Below, in pieces: positions 11,555-24,234 of a stretch of 64,000 bases of DNA. Both the position numbers and the translations under genes were made by a program. The stretch's first letter is position 1, and each line of letters starts with the position of its first letter. The DNA is taken from NCBI GenBank assembly GCA_014773175.1, contig VXCM01003390.1, positions 1 to 64,000 on the forward strand, read 5' to 3'. Under the pieces are notes generated by a model, which saw only the letters and a program-made list of their open reading frames with translations, made no database searches and was not told where the DNA came from. The stretch is from Lucifuga dentata (Eukaryota > Chordata > Actinopteri > Ophidiiformes > Bythitidae).

Positions 11555-12233
11555 GTGAAAAAAAAAAAAAAATNAAAAAAAAAATGGGTTAAAAAAAACA
11601 AACAAAAAAAAACATGCCCCTAAGTGGTAGAAAAAAAATGGTAGAAAAAAAATAAGTTGGAGGTAAAAAAAAACAAAAAAACAAATCAGTTGGAGATTTA
11701 AAAAAAAACAACCTTTTTTTCCTTGTTTTTTTTTTTCGCTTTCTGTTTTTTTTTTTTTTTTTNTTTTTTTTTTTTTTTTATTTCTCTTCTGAAACGTACT
11801 AAAAATAGGTCAAAGCTACAGCACATGTAAGGGAGCTGTTTTGCTGCTGTTTGAGTTAAGTTAACTCTCGTAAAAGAATTAACCATTATAAATGCACAAA
11901 AATACACTGTTGGAACTGCCAAACACTAGAACACTGTCAAAAGTAGTAGTGAATTAGTGACTTTACTCACTGACTTGTTTTTTCATTGGAACTTGTAGTG
12001 GGTACAGTCACAGACACGTTAGCTGCTAGCTAGAATTAGCATTTACATAATCGAAAATTGTTCCTCAAACAGCAGCAACACAGCTCCATTGTATGAGCTG
12101 TAGCTTTGACCTGTTTTTAGTATGTTTCAGAAGAAAAAAAAAAACAGAAAAAATAAACAAGGAAAAAAACAAAGATAATTTTTTTTTTTTACCNNNNNNN
12201 NNNNNNNNNNNNNNNNNNNNNNNNNNNNNNNNN

Positions 12234-12301
<68 letters not shown>

Positions 12302-12310
12302 TTTTGTTTT
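11555..12310. repeat. Low-complexity A/T-rich region with three gaps
   Basis: Poly-A and poly-T tracts interrupted by N at 11574 and 11763 and by a 40-N block (12194-12233). Segments on either side of the 40-N gap repeat each other in part (for example GTTTCAGAAGA-type text with AGCTGTAGCTTTGACC against its complement at 11789-11822), suggesting either an inverted duplication or an element whose ends lie at about 11785 and 12125. Frames here are homopolymer artefacts. Confidence 0.5.
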
Positions 12311-12319
12311 ACCCACTTT

Positions 12320-13420
12320 ATTTAAGGGGCTCCATATTAAACTGACTGTAAGAAGTTTTAATGTGCACGTAAACGCACTTCAACTTGTTTTGGATTTTCT
12401 TACCCCCTAGTGGCCAAAATCCTATTACTGCAGCTTTTTAAAAAAAGCCACTATTGTAGATATGCATGCATGTTTTATCTGTGAGCGCAAGCACACTTAT
12501 TTTTTTTTCTTTCCCCCAAATCCTAAAGACCTGTGGGAGGCAATTTAGAGTGTCATGTTGGAGATGACAAAATAGGCTGAGTTTGGTCCAGCCCACCCAT
12601 CTCTGCCTCATTGGCCCTTGGCTTGATAGCCAAACAGAGATTTAATAAGAGAGGTGTCTGGCTCTCTCATCTCCTCTCAGACACAGGAAGCCCAGCGGTC
12701 ACAGAGTTTGGGTTTAGATGGGGTCGCTGCCCCCGCAGGCTCAGCTGGAAGAAAGGAGGCGGTGAAATAACCGGACATGAGCGTGGAGAGCAGAGGAAGT
12801 GGATACTGAGCTGAAACTCGATGTGTCTGAGAGATATTATACAGCAGAATATGGAATGAGATTTTAGATCAAATGGGATGTATTTGGGCCTGAATCCCAT
12901 CGCTCTGTTGGGAAATGTGATGGGCCAAGTTTTTCCTGTCTACCTTTACTCAGTCAGCTTTGGTTTTTGCAGTATTTATAATGCAAAAATCAGGTCCACA
13001 CTCTGCAATCACAAGACATTGTACAGCATACACACACGTCACTGGATTTTGTTGGAACAGATCAATAGCGCAGGATGCAGTGATATAACAATTTCTAGTT
13101 TTGTGCTTCGTTTTTCAGTCCGCTTTACACTGTAAACATATTCAAAGCCATCCAGTCATATTAAGATGATGATGATGAACCAGACAAAATAAAATGTAGA
13201 GTTGGCTCTTATGTCTGTTTACATTTGGTCAGACTTGTCTTGTTATGATTGTGTCAGATCTGTCCAGTCAGAAACAGATTTCCAGTGAAGGGGCATGTCT
13301 GTCAGATAACGGACGTCTGCGTTGCGTCATCTCAGGTTTCCTCATTCATTTCTCCTCCAGGAAGTCTCCTTGCTTCTCAATCCTCTAGCCTCAGAGTAAA
13401 AATAAGAGCACTGTAATATC
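12320..13420. other. Unassigned non-coding sequence
   Basis: No gene or complete repeat was recognised. The segment 12560-12810 is somewhat GC-richer and non-repetitive. Frames of 67-85 codons have no domains. Confidence 0.4.
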
Positions 13421-13422
13421 CT

Positions 13423-13974
13423 TTAAGGACCATACCAACAATTTTGCATCTTTCGGCCTAATATATTCAACTTTTATACACGTAAGGTTACTGATGATGA
13501 TTTCCCAAAGGATACAACTTTCTGCTTTCCTGATATTTTGCTAAATCTCTTAATCTTTCAAAAATCAAATATTCAAGCAATACACCCACCTTAAAAATCT
13601 ATGTTTCTCCTGCTAATAGTTACACAGCCTTATGAAGTCACGGTCCTTTAAATTTTTCGATAAACGCAGGTCTTCTTTTGGGACTATATTCCCCTGTGGA
13701 GGCATAGATTCACTCCATGCTTCTTACTGCGCTTAAACACTAAAATTACATAACTTCAAAAAAAAAAAAAAAAACCCTGAANAAGTATCAACAAGTTGAT
13801 TTTAATAGCGTACCAGAATGAACTGAAACCATTGGCGGTCTGGAAGGTAGGAAAAACATTTTTAATTCACCGTTCCAGTAGTATGCTTTGGGAAATGATT
13901 GTCAGTAATGTTGCATGTATGAAAATTGAATATATTAGGCTCAAACATGCAAAATGGCCGGCGTTGTCCTTTAA
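13423..13974 (-). mobile_element. MITE with TTAA ends and long TIRs, copy 1
   Basis: Bounded by TTAA at 13423-13426 and 13971-13974. The right arm (from CTTTGGGAAATGATTGTCAG to the closing GTCCTTTAA) is the reverse complement of the left arm, giving inverted repeats of roughly 85-90 bp. It is in the opposite orientation to the copies at 33404-33971 and 49692-50286. There is no coding capacity; a poly-A run with an N (13782) lies inside. TTAA duplication is the signature of piggyBac-type insertion, but here TTAA could also be part of the inverted repeat. Confidence 0.75.
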
Positions 13975-13979
13975 AGATG

Positions 13980-15285
13980 GCAGACCAGCTCAGCTTCTTG
14001 GTCACTCGAGCATCATTCAAATAAGCGCTTGGGAACAGACTCATGCTGCATCAGAGCTCATGCAGGCAGTGTACAGTATCTGCAATGTAGCTTCCAGCCA
14101 GCTGAGGCAGCGCTGAGCACAATGCTGAGGTCAGCGTTCCATGATGAAAAAAAAAAAAGAATTTCCTCGAAATCAAAGGTTGTTTCATTTTCACTAATAT
14201 TTAACTCACACTTTGAGAAAACTCAGTGTTTACCCTTACAGTAGCCTCAGTTGGTCATAACGTAATGAAGCTGTAAGATGGCAAGGTTTTATGAGTATAT
14301 GTTTTTTTATTTTTTCAAGATTTTTGGGTTGTTTTTTTTTGTTTGTTTTTGTTTTTTGTTTTTTACCATGCAAACCCTAAGGCAGAATTTCTCTTGCGCG
14401 GGGCTCGTCGGGTGTTTGTCTACGGCTGGCGGAGTGAAGGTCTCCAGCAGCAAAGACAGCTGGGAAACATCTAAAGTCTTTCCATCACTCAGTGTGTAAC
14501 TGCAGGTTCCTGCTGTGTTACTCTGCGCTCGCTCAACTTAGATCGTTCTTTCTTTCATTCAAGTTGTCTCTCTCACACACATACACACACAAAGATTTCT
14601 GGGTGCACTTTGCTGCTTTTTTTGCTTGTCTCGCTGCATTAGTGTACTTTTCCAAATGTATGTTTGCAAGTGTCTCTCAGCTCCTTGTTCTGTGAAGCCA
14701 GGAGCTCATGCTATTTAAAGAATTGAGTTTTTGTCTTTCTGTCAAACCCAGCAATGGTTCTGCTGTTTTATCTGTAAAAATTTGAAGAACTTGGGTATTC
14801 CACTTTTTTTTTAAGGACACTCTCCTTTACAAACTGTGAAATTTCTCCATGCTGCCTTATTTCGGGATGCCAAGATATAGGTTTGATGTATTGATTAGAA
14901 GAAATCAGTTGCAGACCTTTGTCGCTGCAGAAATAACGTTTCTATTCTGACTCAACACAAATCTCAGGAAGCTAATCAGAGTGAGCATCGCGTCTTTGTA
15001 CTGACTTCACTGGAAATCGATGGAGAGGCTTCATTGCCTACCATGTGTCGAGCACACAACACGCACATAACACACATATACACGCACACCAGTTTCAGTT
15101 TCAACTGTTATCTCTTTATAGTTTTAAAAAATTATTGAACCTGACATTACTATCATCACAATTCTAATTCTGTTAGTGTTACAATTGTTAGTTGTTGTGT
15201 TTTTTTTAATCATTTTTGTTCTTTTTTGTATTCAGGTAGGGTTTGATTTTGTTTGAATATTCTGGGAAGAGGTCTTTGTATAAGC
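13980..15285. other. Unassigned non-coding sequence
   Basis: No gene or named repeat was recognised; a few T-rich and CA-rich runs occur (14290-14365, 14570-14592, 15055-15090). Confidence 0.45.
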
Positions 15286-15289
15286 CTAC

Positions 15290-15830
15290 TGCTGCGTTCA
15301 GGCTACCTCGGAAATCCTGATTTCGACTTTTGACCTCAAACCATTCCAGCCACATGTAAACAAAAAAGTATGGCTGAATGCCAGTAAATACTGTAAGATT
15401 AAATAAATTTAGCAATAAATGCTAAATAAAGTAAAGTTAGACTACAGGACTGTTTGGTTGGATTTGTGTTATAATGATATTAATCACAGTACTTTTGTAC
15501 AGAGAAGTAATATTCTGAAATTATTTACACTTACGTATCAATGGAAAACAGTTATTATACACTATAGATAATTTGGCGATATATTTTGACCTTTTTATTT
15601 CAATGTCACGCAAGAAAAAATACTTTATTCACCTATCAGCTGATCATTTCCATTCATAAAGCTCGTTTCCACGGCGCTGCCATGTTGGTGACGTCGTACT
15701 GGTGAAGTCAGGTTAGATCATTTTGGTCCGAGCTTCCCAGCCAGAGCTTCGACTTCAAATGCCGCTCCAACGCATTTTTCCAAGTGGGAAGTCAGAAAAA
15801 TCCAAGTTCTAAGGTAACTCAAATGCAGAA
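15290..15830 (-). mobile_element. TTA-type MITE, inverted copy (copy 3 of 5)
   Basis: Starts TGCTGCGTTCAGGCTACC and carries, on the minus strand, the same internal blocks as the copies at 4931 and 37039 (GCTGATCATTTCCATTC, CTATTTAGCAT-type sequence, and the CATGTTGGTGACGTC block at about 15682-15696). The CRE core is mutated to TGACGTCG. The right end (AAATGCAGAA) is worn and no clean target duplication is seen. Confidence 0.7.
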
Positions 15831-15974
15831 TATGGCTTCCTACCTCTGCTTCAAAAGATAATTTTGTTTTTTTTCAACTGAGTGCACAATATGATTGAAT
15901 TTTGTGAATGATGATGTTTGGCTTTTATATTTTTGTTTTAAACGTGCAATAAATACATTTTTAAAAAGTAAGTA

Positions 15975-16028
15975 TATACACTATATGTAGTTTTTTTTTT
16001 TTTTTTTTNTTTTTTTTTTTTTTTTTTC
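15975..16028. repeat. Poly-T tract with single-N gap
   Basis: About 36 T on both sides of one N at 16009, preceded by a TATACACTATATG stretch. Confidence 0.8.
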
Positions 16029-16777
16029 AGAGACTTACTAAGTCTCTGTCACTTTACAGTGGACATTTAAGCCATTTAAGCACACGACCTAAACTAAACA
16101 CTCCCCCTAATTCATCCATCTCACCACGTCTATCCACAAACATACCAAACATGGTATTGAGGAGATCTTAGCGGTTAGCCTTTTGCCCTATATTTTCCAA
16201 ACTATTTCCATTATCTTAAGGTCAGAGGCTGACTCTGGCTTCTGACTGCAGTATTTATCAATCAAACATGTCTGAGACAACAGAGGAAAGTGGAGTGGCA
16301 CAGCAAAGAGCACTTAGCCTGGATAAACAGGCGGCTCACACCATGGATCACTGCACTGCTAAGCCTGTCACCGCGAGAGGGGCTACAGGGAGATGGAGAA
16401 GGGAGAAACTCCGGACACTGTGTGTGTGTGAGCGAGAGAGAGAAACTTCGAGTGAGGCTTTGGGGAGAAACACAGGCCTGGTCAAAATGTCATCAGCGTG
16501 CCAGCTTATAGCAGCTTGAAAGGCTTAGAGTTGTGATATTTATCCTGTGGGCTTTGGACTGGGAGAGAAAATATCTGTAATTTCATGGTGTCTTCAGGGG
16601 AAATTTGATTTCAGATGGCTGACAGTCTGATAAATAGGAACTGTTGCCTGCAATCCTTCCTAAAGGGACAAAGGAAAGAGTACAAGTCTCCCGTACGTGT
16701 GTGTGTATGCGTATGTGTGTGCTTCTATACACAAATATTCTGCATATGGATCTCTAAGATCTCACCTGATCTCTTAT

Positions 16778-16915
16778 TAGGCTGCATTTACACCAGCAGC
16801 TACAAATGATCAATTCCAATATTTTGGTGGAATATCAGATAAGTGTTGTGAACATGTAAACCATAAAACCAATATTCTCTGCTCCATTTTGGGCAGTATC
16901 CATGTGGAAATAATT
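16778..16915. mobile_element. Fragment with GGCTGCATTTACAC end
   Basis: AGGCTGCATTTACACCAGC resembles the terminal repeat of the element at 62780-63619 (GGCTGGATTTACA). The fragment runs up to the next MITE copy at 16915, which seems to have inserted into or beside it. No second end is seen. Confidence 0.35.
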
Positions 16916-17665
16916 CTGCGTTCGACAGAACTCGGAAGTCGAATTTTTCCCAGTTGGAAGCTCCAACTTCCAACCTCAAACCGTTCCAACCAAATGTAAT
17001 CAAAAAAGCATAGCTGAACTCCAATAAGTACTGTAAAATTAATTAAACTTGGTAATAAATACTAACTAAAGTAAAGTTAGACTACAGGACTGTTTGCTTG
17101 TGTTTTTTTTTACAATGATATTAATCACAGTGGGTATTAAACTTTGTGCAGAGAGGTAATATGAAATTATTTACACTTATGTATCAATGACAAACAGTTA
17201 TTATACAATATAGTTAACTTGGCGATATATTCTGACATTTTTCTTTCAATTTCACACAAGAAAAAATATTTTATTCGCCTTTTAGCTGATCATTTCCATT
17301 CACAAAGCTCGNACTGTAAAATTAATTAAACTTGGTAATAAATACTAACTAAAGTAAAGTTAGACTACAGGACTGTTTGCTTGTGTTTTTTTTACAATGA
17401 TATTAATCACAGTGGGTATTAAACTTTGTGCAGAGAGGTAATATGAAATTATTTACACTTATGTATCAATGGCAAATAGTTATTATACCAAATAGATAGC
17501 TAACTTAGCGATATATTCTGATCTTTTTCTTTCAATTTCACCCAAGAAAAAAAATACTTTATTCGCCTTTTAGCTGATCATTTCCATTCACAAAGCTCGC
17601 TTCCATGGTGCTGCCATGTTGAGTGACGTCATATTCGGTAAGTCAGGGTAGATCATTTTGTCCGA
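16915..17665 (-). mobile_element. TTA-type MITE, inverted copy with a diverged internal duplication (copy 4 of 5)
   Basis: The end TCTGCGTTCGACAGAACTCG is present at the left. A block of about 285 bp (17027-17311) recurs after the N at 17312, but the two versions differ at several positions (for example GACAAACAG against GGCAAATAG, and CAATATAGTTAACTTGG against CCAAATAGATAGCTAACTTAG). This makes it different from the exact 60-67 bp repeats at other N positions. The CRE core TGACGTCA is intact at 17624-17631. The far end is lost beyond about 17665. Confidence 0.7.
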
Positions 17666-18049
17666 TGTGTGCATTTTATTTTCCTCGATCTCAGGGTTTT
17701 CTGATCTGCAAATTATTAGAATATTGCAGGAGAAAGAAAAAAGTTAACTAGGCCAGAATAATTTCAGAACATTAAAGGTGGAATCAAAATACTTTACTAG
17801 TTATTGTCATCATTTAGTCCATAAGCCATACAAAAACTATGCCAGCAGAAGCTGAATTTGACTTTAGCACATTGGAAAACCACATGTTGTCTCACATTGT
17901 GTGAAGACGACGTGCTGCATTAGAGTTTGCTGAGCACCATGCTAACCTTCAGCATGTCTGTTTGAACATGTGTCAGTTAAGCTTTATGTGTTTCCACTTT
18001 CTCACAGCATTCGTTTGATTTGCTGTTGCTAATCGCAGGCGGAGTTTAC

Positions 18050-18475
18050 TTAAAGGACCATACCACCATAAATGACATGTGAAAGGCGGTATCTGCACCC
18101 TGATACTGTAGAGTTTTTAGTCTGTTGGATTGGTATGTATTTATTAATTATTGGGTATTTTTCCCCTTGCTGTGTCATTTGGTTTTTAGTCATAGCAACT
18201 GGCTGTTTTTTTTTGTTTTTAATTATTATGATTATTTATTGCTTTTTTTAAATCATTGGGCAATTTTACTTGTATTGATTTTTCTTATTGTTAGATTTTA
18301 TAGAATATTTGTCTGTCTGTACCCTTTCTGGTTTTGATGTCCTTCTTGAGTGTGCGTCTGAATGTGTTGTGATGTTTGGTCTTTTATGTAAAGTCTTTCA
18401 CGTACAGGTGACAAACCAATTTCCCTACTGGGCATTAATAATAAAGTTAACATAACCTTAACCTAACATTAACCA
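18050..18475 (+). mobile_element. Non-LTR retrotransposon tail next to a TTAA-type end
   Basis: The 5' edge reads TTAAAGGACCATACCACC, the same end as the TTAA MITEs, but the interior differs. The segment 18187-18345 (TTTTTAGTCATAGCAACTGG onward, to TCTGTCTGTACCCTTTCTGG) is shared with 61240-61490. The 3' part, AATTTCCCTACTGGGCATT followed by AATAATAAAGTTAAC and ACCTTAACCTAAC, is like the L2-type fish LINE tails that end in AATTTCCCC...AATAAAG plus a short simple repeat. The LINE assignment is inferred. Confidence 0.4.
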
Positions 18476-18489
18476 CACAAGTCTGTCTG

Positions 18490-19790
18490 GTTGTCCATCA
18501 ATCAATAGATCAGTAGATCTCCTGTAGTAATTTCAGAGGGATTACTACAGAGACTATTAATACTAAGAAATTCCTACAGGGTTTGTGTGAAACCAGACTG
18601 AATAGTCTCGGTGTGGTTGTTTTGGTCCTCGCCCAGCTGCGAGGACCAGTTTGCCATGTTGGGCGTATGCTTTTACACGTCAGGGCCTTCTAGCTGGCCT
18701 TGGTCTACGTCATCGGAGTACAGCATTATGCTAACAGCTAAACAGCCTGCCAGAAATTCATGCGAAGAAGAAGAGGGCCGTTAGCTTAGCTAGCTCAAGT
18801 AAACCTAGCTAGCATGTAACGGAGCATTAATGTTTATTTAAACTTTCTTTCTTGACGTTTAGATTTTTACATGTAGTGCTTTAGATTTTTACTTAGTCCT
18901 GTTGTTTTTTTAATGCACAATGGCTGAAGGAGGAGAAGAAATGGATTAACTAGCAGCATTTTTTTTTCACATTTTGGAACTAAAATGCACTGATGTACTA
19001 TACAGCCAAATCATTTAACTCTTGGATTTTTAAAGAATTTAAAACATCCCTTGAGAGCATTTGTTCAAGACTTAAGATCAGACATGTTTTGTCTTTTTAT
19101 GCGTCAGTATTTGATCCTCTCACCCTGAGCGTCCACTCAGCCAGGCCTGTTCTCGCAGAATTAAAACATCACCGCAATCTCACCATGAATTTTTAACAAC
19201 GAAATCAAACCCTATTAATGCAATAGAGACCTCTAAAATTCAATATGGTGTCTAAACAATTAGATTTCTCTGCCCATCATTTCTCTCTATTTATATTTAA
19301 TGTGATTCTTCACGGAGGTGGGAGAGGGATGTGGAGATGAGAGAGGAAAGCAGTTAAGAGGATGTGAAAATTGGAGAATCCTCTTGTTTGGTTTTTCTAC
19401 TGGCTTCATTATTCTGGATCTGAATACAGTAATAGTTAAGAACCGTCAAAGAGCTCTCAGGTGTTGATTAATCCTCCAGCGCTTTAATTTTTTTCCTTTG
19501 TGAAGACATTAGTTTTCACAATAATTTCACAACTTTATGATTCACTTGCTTTGGGGTCCATGTTGTGACATTCATTTTTTTTGTCCATTAACTTTTAAGA
19601 AATGGTAGTAAATTATATGATAAAGAAAGACACAAATATACCATCAACGAAGCACAGCTTTTAAATTTCCTTTTGTTTTTGAAGTAACAAAAGTGGCATA
19701 ACCATAAAAGAGGATAATAAAAACAAAAGAGAGGTTAAAATCCTACAATTCTTGAAAAAAAAGTCTACATTTAAAAAATCTGTATCAAAT
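18490..19790. other. Unassigned non-coding sequence with a small hairpin
   Basis: No gene was recognised. A 10-bp stem TGGTCCTCGC / GCGAGGACCA with a 6-base loop lies at 18623-18648. The neighbouring sequence to about 18840 contains many GCTAGC/TTAGCT words and may be a worn transposon end. Confidence 0.35.
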
Positions 19791-19795
19791 GTTCA

Positions 19796-19870
19796 ATATA
19801 TATATATATGTGTGTGTGTATATGTGTGTATGTGTGTGTGTATATATAGATCTATATATATATATATATA
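19796..19870. repeat. (TA)n/(TG)n compound microsatellite
   Basis: Alternating TA and TG dinucleotides with one AGATCT interruption near 19848. Confidence 0.85.
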
Positions 19871-19879
19871 AAATCAAGA

Positions 19880-21535
19880 CATAACAAGAAGCTCATCAGG
19901 TTTTACCAGGTCCTCAAATGAGTTGAATCTACTCAGGTAACAAGAACAAATTCCAGTCATTAGGGGCCAAATCAGGCTTTATGCAGCAAAGTACAGCTGC
20001 CCTTTAAAAACATTAACTATCTGAAGATGATATTTAATTATCTGCATCAACTGAATGAGAATAGCATCAAACCTGTGTGACATTTGTTTCTTTCTCCTGT
20101 AATTTATTACCATACATACCATCAAATGTCTGACCAAATGTGAAAAATGGACTAACGCAGGAAGTCCCACAGGACGCAAATTGTATTTGTCACCGTATCA
20201 GATTAGATCAGATGGATTTTATGCTAATACAGAACAAACAAATCAGATTTCAGACATTGTATAAATTATCCAGTATGTTGTAGAATTACAGTCAAAACAT
20301 CCCGTCTCTCATGAGGTATAATAGCTCCTGGTAATTGACTGGCACAGAGGATCCGACAAAGCAGGTGTTGATTGTACAAGACCAGTCAGAACTGCTTTGT
20401 AGTGGTGCGCACACACACAGATACAAAAACAGAGCACGCACACATACGCGCACACACACTTTCACCTCTATTATCATTAGCTTCATACAATTCTAGCATA
20501 TAATTTTCTTTGCTGTAATCTCTTGGTCAATCATATACAATCAGTGTGTGAATTTGCAAAGACACAGGCGCGCGCACACACACATTATGAAGCTTTGATG
20601 TAAGCCATCCCCGTAATGATCAGGGCTTTGCTCATCTCATTTCCTTGATTGAAGTTGCACAGCAGCATAAATAATTCATTCTCATGTATTTTGCAGTGTT
20701 TTGAATCATGTTTTTAGATTTCAGTTTGATCAGTCAATTGAGGAACACATCTACACCTTTGCCAGGCCGTCTGTCCTGAATGTGAAGCCTGTTTTAGGCT
20801 GGTGTGTGTGTGTGTGTGTAAGCCAGGTGATTCTGTCTGAACATCTGCCTCCACAGATCACACACCACATTGCTGAGGGATCAGACTAATGGCTTAAATG
20901 AGGAGAGTGCGGATTTCCTTTTCCATGAAGCTCCATACATATGTTTGATTAAGTGTTGCTCTATAATTTATCAGATGTATTATACTGAACTCTGCTAGAC
21001 CAAGATATAGATTTATATAATTGCTTTAGGCTCTCCAAGCCTATTATTAGTCCATGTGACTTTGACTTCCTCATTAGATAGCCGATGAATGATTTTTTTT
21101 TCTTTTAAAGTGTCATAATATTTCTGGACTCATCCCACATGTACGATACACCTTCACAGAACATCATTAATATTTACAATACACAAATTTTCTCTTTTGT
21201 AAGAAATGAAGTGGCTTCCAGCTGTGTAATTACTCATCAATGCTAAACACTAAATATAACTTCATACTTATTTTAGTACACACAAAAATAAATCCCATCA
21301 TACTTAATCGATACAATGCTCAGCACCCATTCTTCCCTCAAGTCTAATTTAAAAAAAACATCATCCATATCTATCAAAATCTTCCCATCTCTTATTTTTT
21401 AAACAAAAAAATGCCAATTACTCATTACATAGATAATAAAAATGAAAACTGGATTATAATAAAACAGTTTATGGTTAAACAGCTGAAGCCTCTAGATGCT
21501 GTTTACCTCTCAGCACTCAGATTTCTCACGGTGAC
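19880..21535. other. Unassigned non-coding sequence
   Basis: No gene or complete element was recognised. Short CA/GT runs occur at about 20408-20460, 20568-20583 and 20801-20818. Confidence 0.45.
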
Positions 21536-21540
21536 AGATA

Positions 21541-22048
21541 TGCTGCATTCACCTTCAACTTGCAACTCAGAATTTCCAACCTCTGACAGGGAAAAGTAAA
21601 AAATAAAATAAAATAAAATAAAAACAAAACAAACCAAAAAAAAAAAAAAAAAAAACACTCCTTTAACTCCAAATTTCTACTGGAAAAGTCAGGCAAGGTT
21701 CCTCAACCCTGAGTTCAGCAGTAACGTCATTTCAATATGGCGGTTCACACCATAAACACTCATTTCTCTATTTATAAATGAATGCTTTGAAGTATTTTTA
21801 TTTAAATGCATCAGCTTACAGATACAGTAAAGTCAAACATAGAACACCAGCGATGCAGCAGCCGTTTTTAAAAAGAAAGTAGCTCATAAATGTTTAAACG
21901 TAACTTCTTTTGGTCCAACAAAGCAAATAAAGCAGAAGTTTTCATGGACACGTTCAGGTAGTCTCCTGCTTTTAATGCAAATGAACAGTGGTCATACGTG
22001 ATTTGATTTCAAGTTGCGATTTCCCAGTTCTGAGGTACCCTGAACGCA
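21541..22048. mobile_element. Related MITE with TGCTGCATTCA ends
   Basis: The left end TGCTGCATTCACC with CAACTCAGAATTTCC is inversely matched at the right by CCCAGTTCTGAGGTACCC and GAACGCA. Flanking triplets are ATA (21538-21540) and TTA (22049-22051), consistent with a worn TWA target duplication. The ends resemble those of the TTA-flanked MITE family, but the interior is different, including an AATATGGCGGTTCACACC stretch and a poly-A run. No coding capacity. Confidence 0.5.
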
Positions 22049-22059
22049 TTATTAAAATG

Positions 22060-23840
22060 TACATCATGTGCTGTATGCTGAAGTTGGTAAGCTAAGCTAG
22101 CTGTAATAACATGACTATCATTGGTATTTACTTATTTTTAATTAATAATAAATAAACCTCTGCCTTCTATTTTATCACTACTAATCTGAACCAGTCTCGT
22201 ACACATTCATAAAACAGACTTGTGCTCCATATTCCATCAATTATGAAATTAAGCTAGAATAATGGAGTTTGAGCTCCATATAATGGAAGAAACTACGAAA
22301 TTCCTTGAATGAAACTCTGCTTTCACGAACCGTTTAAATAACCTGAGTTCACAGCCGCACAAATACGATTGTAATTCTTTTTTTAAACTTATGAATTTAA
22401 TAACTATATCTGGTCAATCTATGCTGAGTCTTACTCCTGCTCTGTCTGCACAGTGTTTGTATCTTCCAGAAAAAAAAAAAAAATTCTGTTTATATCCTTT
22501 ATGCGTTTACTGAAAAAATATGAATGTCTGTAGCTGCAAGAGCATGAAGCAGATTTCATCATCTGAGCACATATGTGGACTAATATTCACCTTTCAAAAC
22601 TTGCTGAGCTTGGGGAATTATCCACACCTAGCCGTACATGTGCTGGAATGCTCTAAGAGTTTGGAGAACTTGTGCAAGGAAGTCCACTATTACTTCCATG
22701 TTTTCTTTAACAGTTTTAAGGCAGTCAGATGTGTTTAACTCTTGGAGCGAAATCAGCAATGACATTGGGAAGGAAAGCACAAGTGGTAGCATCAGCGGGA
22801 AAAATTTTTGAAAGGCAAAGAAAAAATTAAAGAGAAAAAAGTGATAATGCTAACAGGAGCGTGTGCATGTACTATCCCTTTTGTCTCAATGTGCAGCTGG
22901 CTCTCTGCCTTCATTAAACCCCGGGACACATTTTCATTTCTAGTGTGCATGTGTGGAACTCGTCCACTTAAGCACCCGCCCAAATGAAACATGTACAGAG
23001 CCGTGTGAGCTTCATTTTGGGCTAAAACCCTGCCGTAAGAAAGTCATCACCTTTGCTGCAATGAGGTGATTCACATGCAACAATTCACAGTCATCTCAAC
23101 ACATAATTATGATTTTCTTGGGTTTTTGTTTCCTCCATGCCTGGCTTATGCATCGTTAGTAACGACAGTCCATCTGTTGCAGGTTTCATTAACAAAAATA
23201 AGCACATATGAGCCTAAGCAGGAGAATGCTGTAGCTACTCTTCAGGAGAAAAGTTCACGTTGTAGGTCATAGATTCGTTCCACAGAAGGCGTGTTGAAAT
23301 TGGTAGCGGTAAAAAATATGTCTCTGGGTTCGCTGCAGTAAGGTTTGTTTTGTTTGCTTGTTTGGCTGAAATAATGTCAATTAGACGAACAAGCGTCCCG
23401 CTGCTTTTCTGCGGGGAAGTGCAGGGTTTCTGTGGAGCTTTTTCCCGTGGTGTTGCTGTATTTGTGGATCTGCGTGGCTCTGCTCACGTTGTGGGGGGCA
23501 GAGTGGTCATTCTGTCACCACAGATGGACAGGAAAGGCCTGGGGGGCATTTGAAAAGCCACAGGCAGTGTACTCTGCATACTGTGTGTTTGTGCGTGCAC
23601 GGCATTGGTGTGTGTGAATGCGTAACAGCATGGCTGATAGAAACAGTACAAACCCCCCTCTCATGCAACAAATGCCATCTATGTCTGCTTGGATTGCCCT
23701 CCAAATCATCAGATCAGTCACACACTGACACACACACACAAAGCCATACAAGCCCACACACATGTATTCATATCATCCGCTGAGTGCTTCACCCACACAA
23801 TACACATAGAAATAAAAAAAAGAAATTTGTTCAGAAAGGC
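22060..23840. other. Unassigned non-coding sequence
   Basis: No gene or complete repeat was recognised. Frames at 23350-23617 are GC-richer but short and without known domains. A CA-rich stretch lies at 23722-23765. Confidence 0.4.
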
Positions 23841-23853
23841 CAGTGAGCTAATG

Positions 23854-23890
23854 TTTTTTTTTTTTTTTTTTNTTTTTTTTTTTTTTTTTA
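23854..23890. repeat. Poly-T tract with single-N gap
   Basis: T run on both sides of N at 23872. A G-rich run with another single N follows at 24017-24038. Confidence 0.8.
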
Positions 23891-24124
23891 GTTCCCTAAA
23901 TGCTAAGCTACGATGTCCTCTCTAGAACTCCAGGGGCTGAAAGGATGAAGGGCTGAAAAACACATGTAATACTAGAATAAAAAGGGAATGGTGAGTTATC
24001 TTATGGAAAGGGAAGGGAGGGGGGGGANGGGGGGGGGAAGGTCTCCATATTGCTAAATATCAAAAATAAAACAAAGCCAAACCATTTTTTTCCTCCAAAA
24101 AACTTATCAAAAGCAAAATGTACA

Positions 24125-24230
24125 AGACCTGTCAAGGGTGCCTCTAGCCTCTCACCCAGTGAATGCTGGGACGGACTCCAGCCCATCGTGGTGCTACAAA
24201 GGATAAGTGGGATGGATGAATGGATGGAAA
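24125..24230 (+). mobile_element. SINE/LINE 3' tail fragment
   Basis: CCTCTCACCCAGTGAATGCT, ACTCCAGCCCATCGTGG and AAAGGATAAGTGGGATGG with a final GAATGGATGG match the 3' module of the SINE at 30441-30828. The tRNA-like head is absent. Confidence 0.7.
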
Positions 24231-24234
24231 ATGT

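Noticed and set aside
12065..12410. Frames of 83-105 codons over the poly-T and 40-N gap
   Set aside because: They are Lys/Phe homopolymers plus unknown residues.
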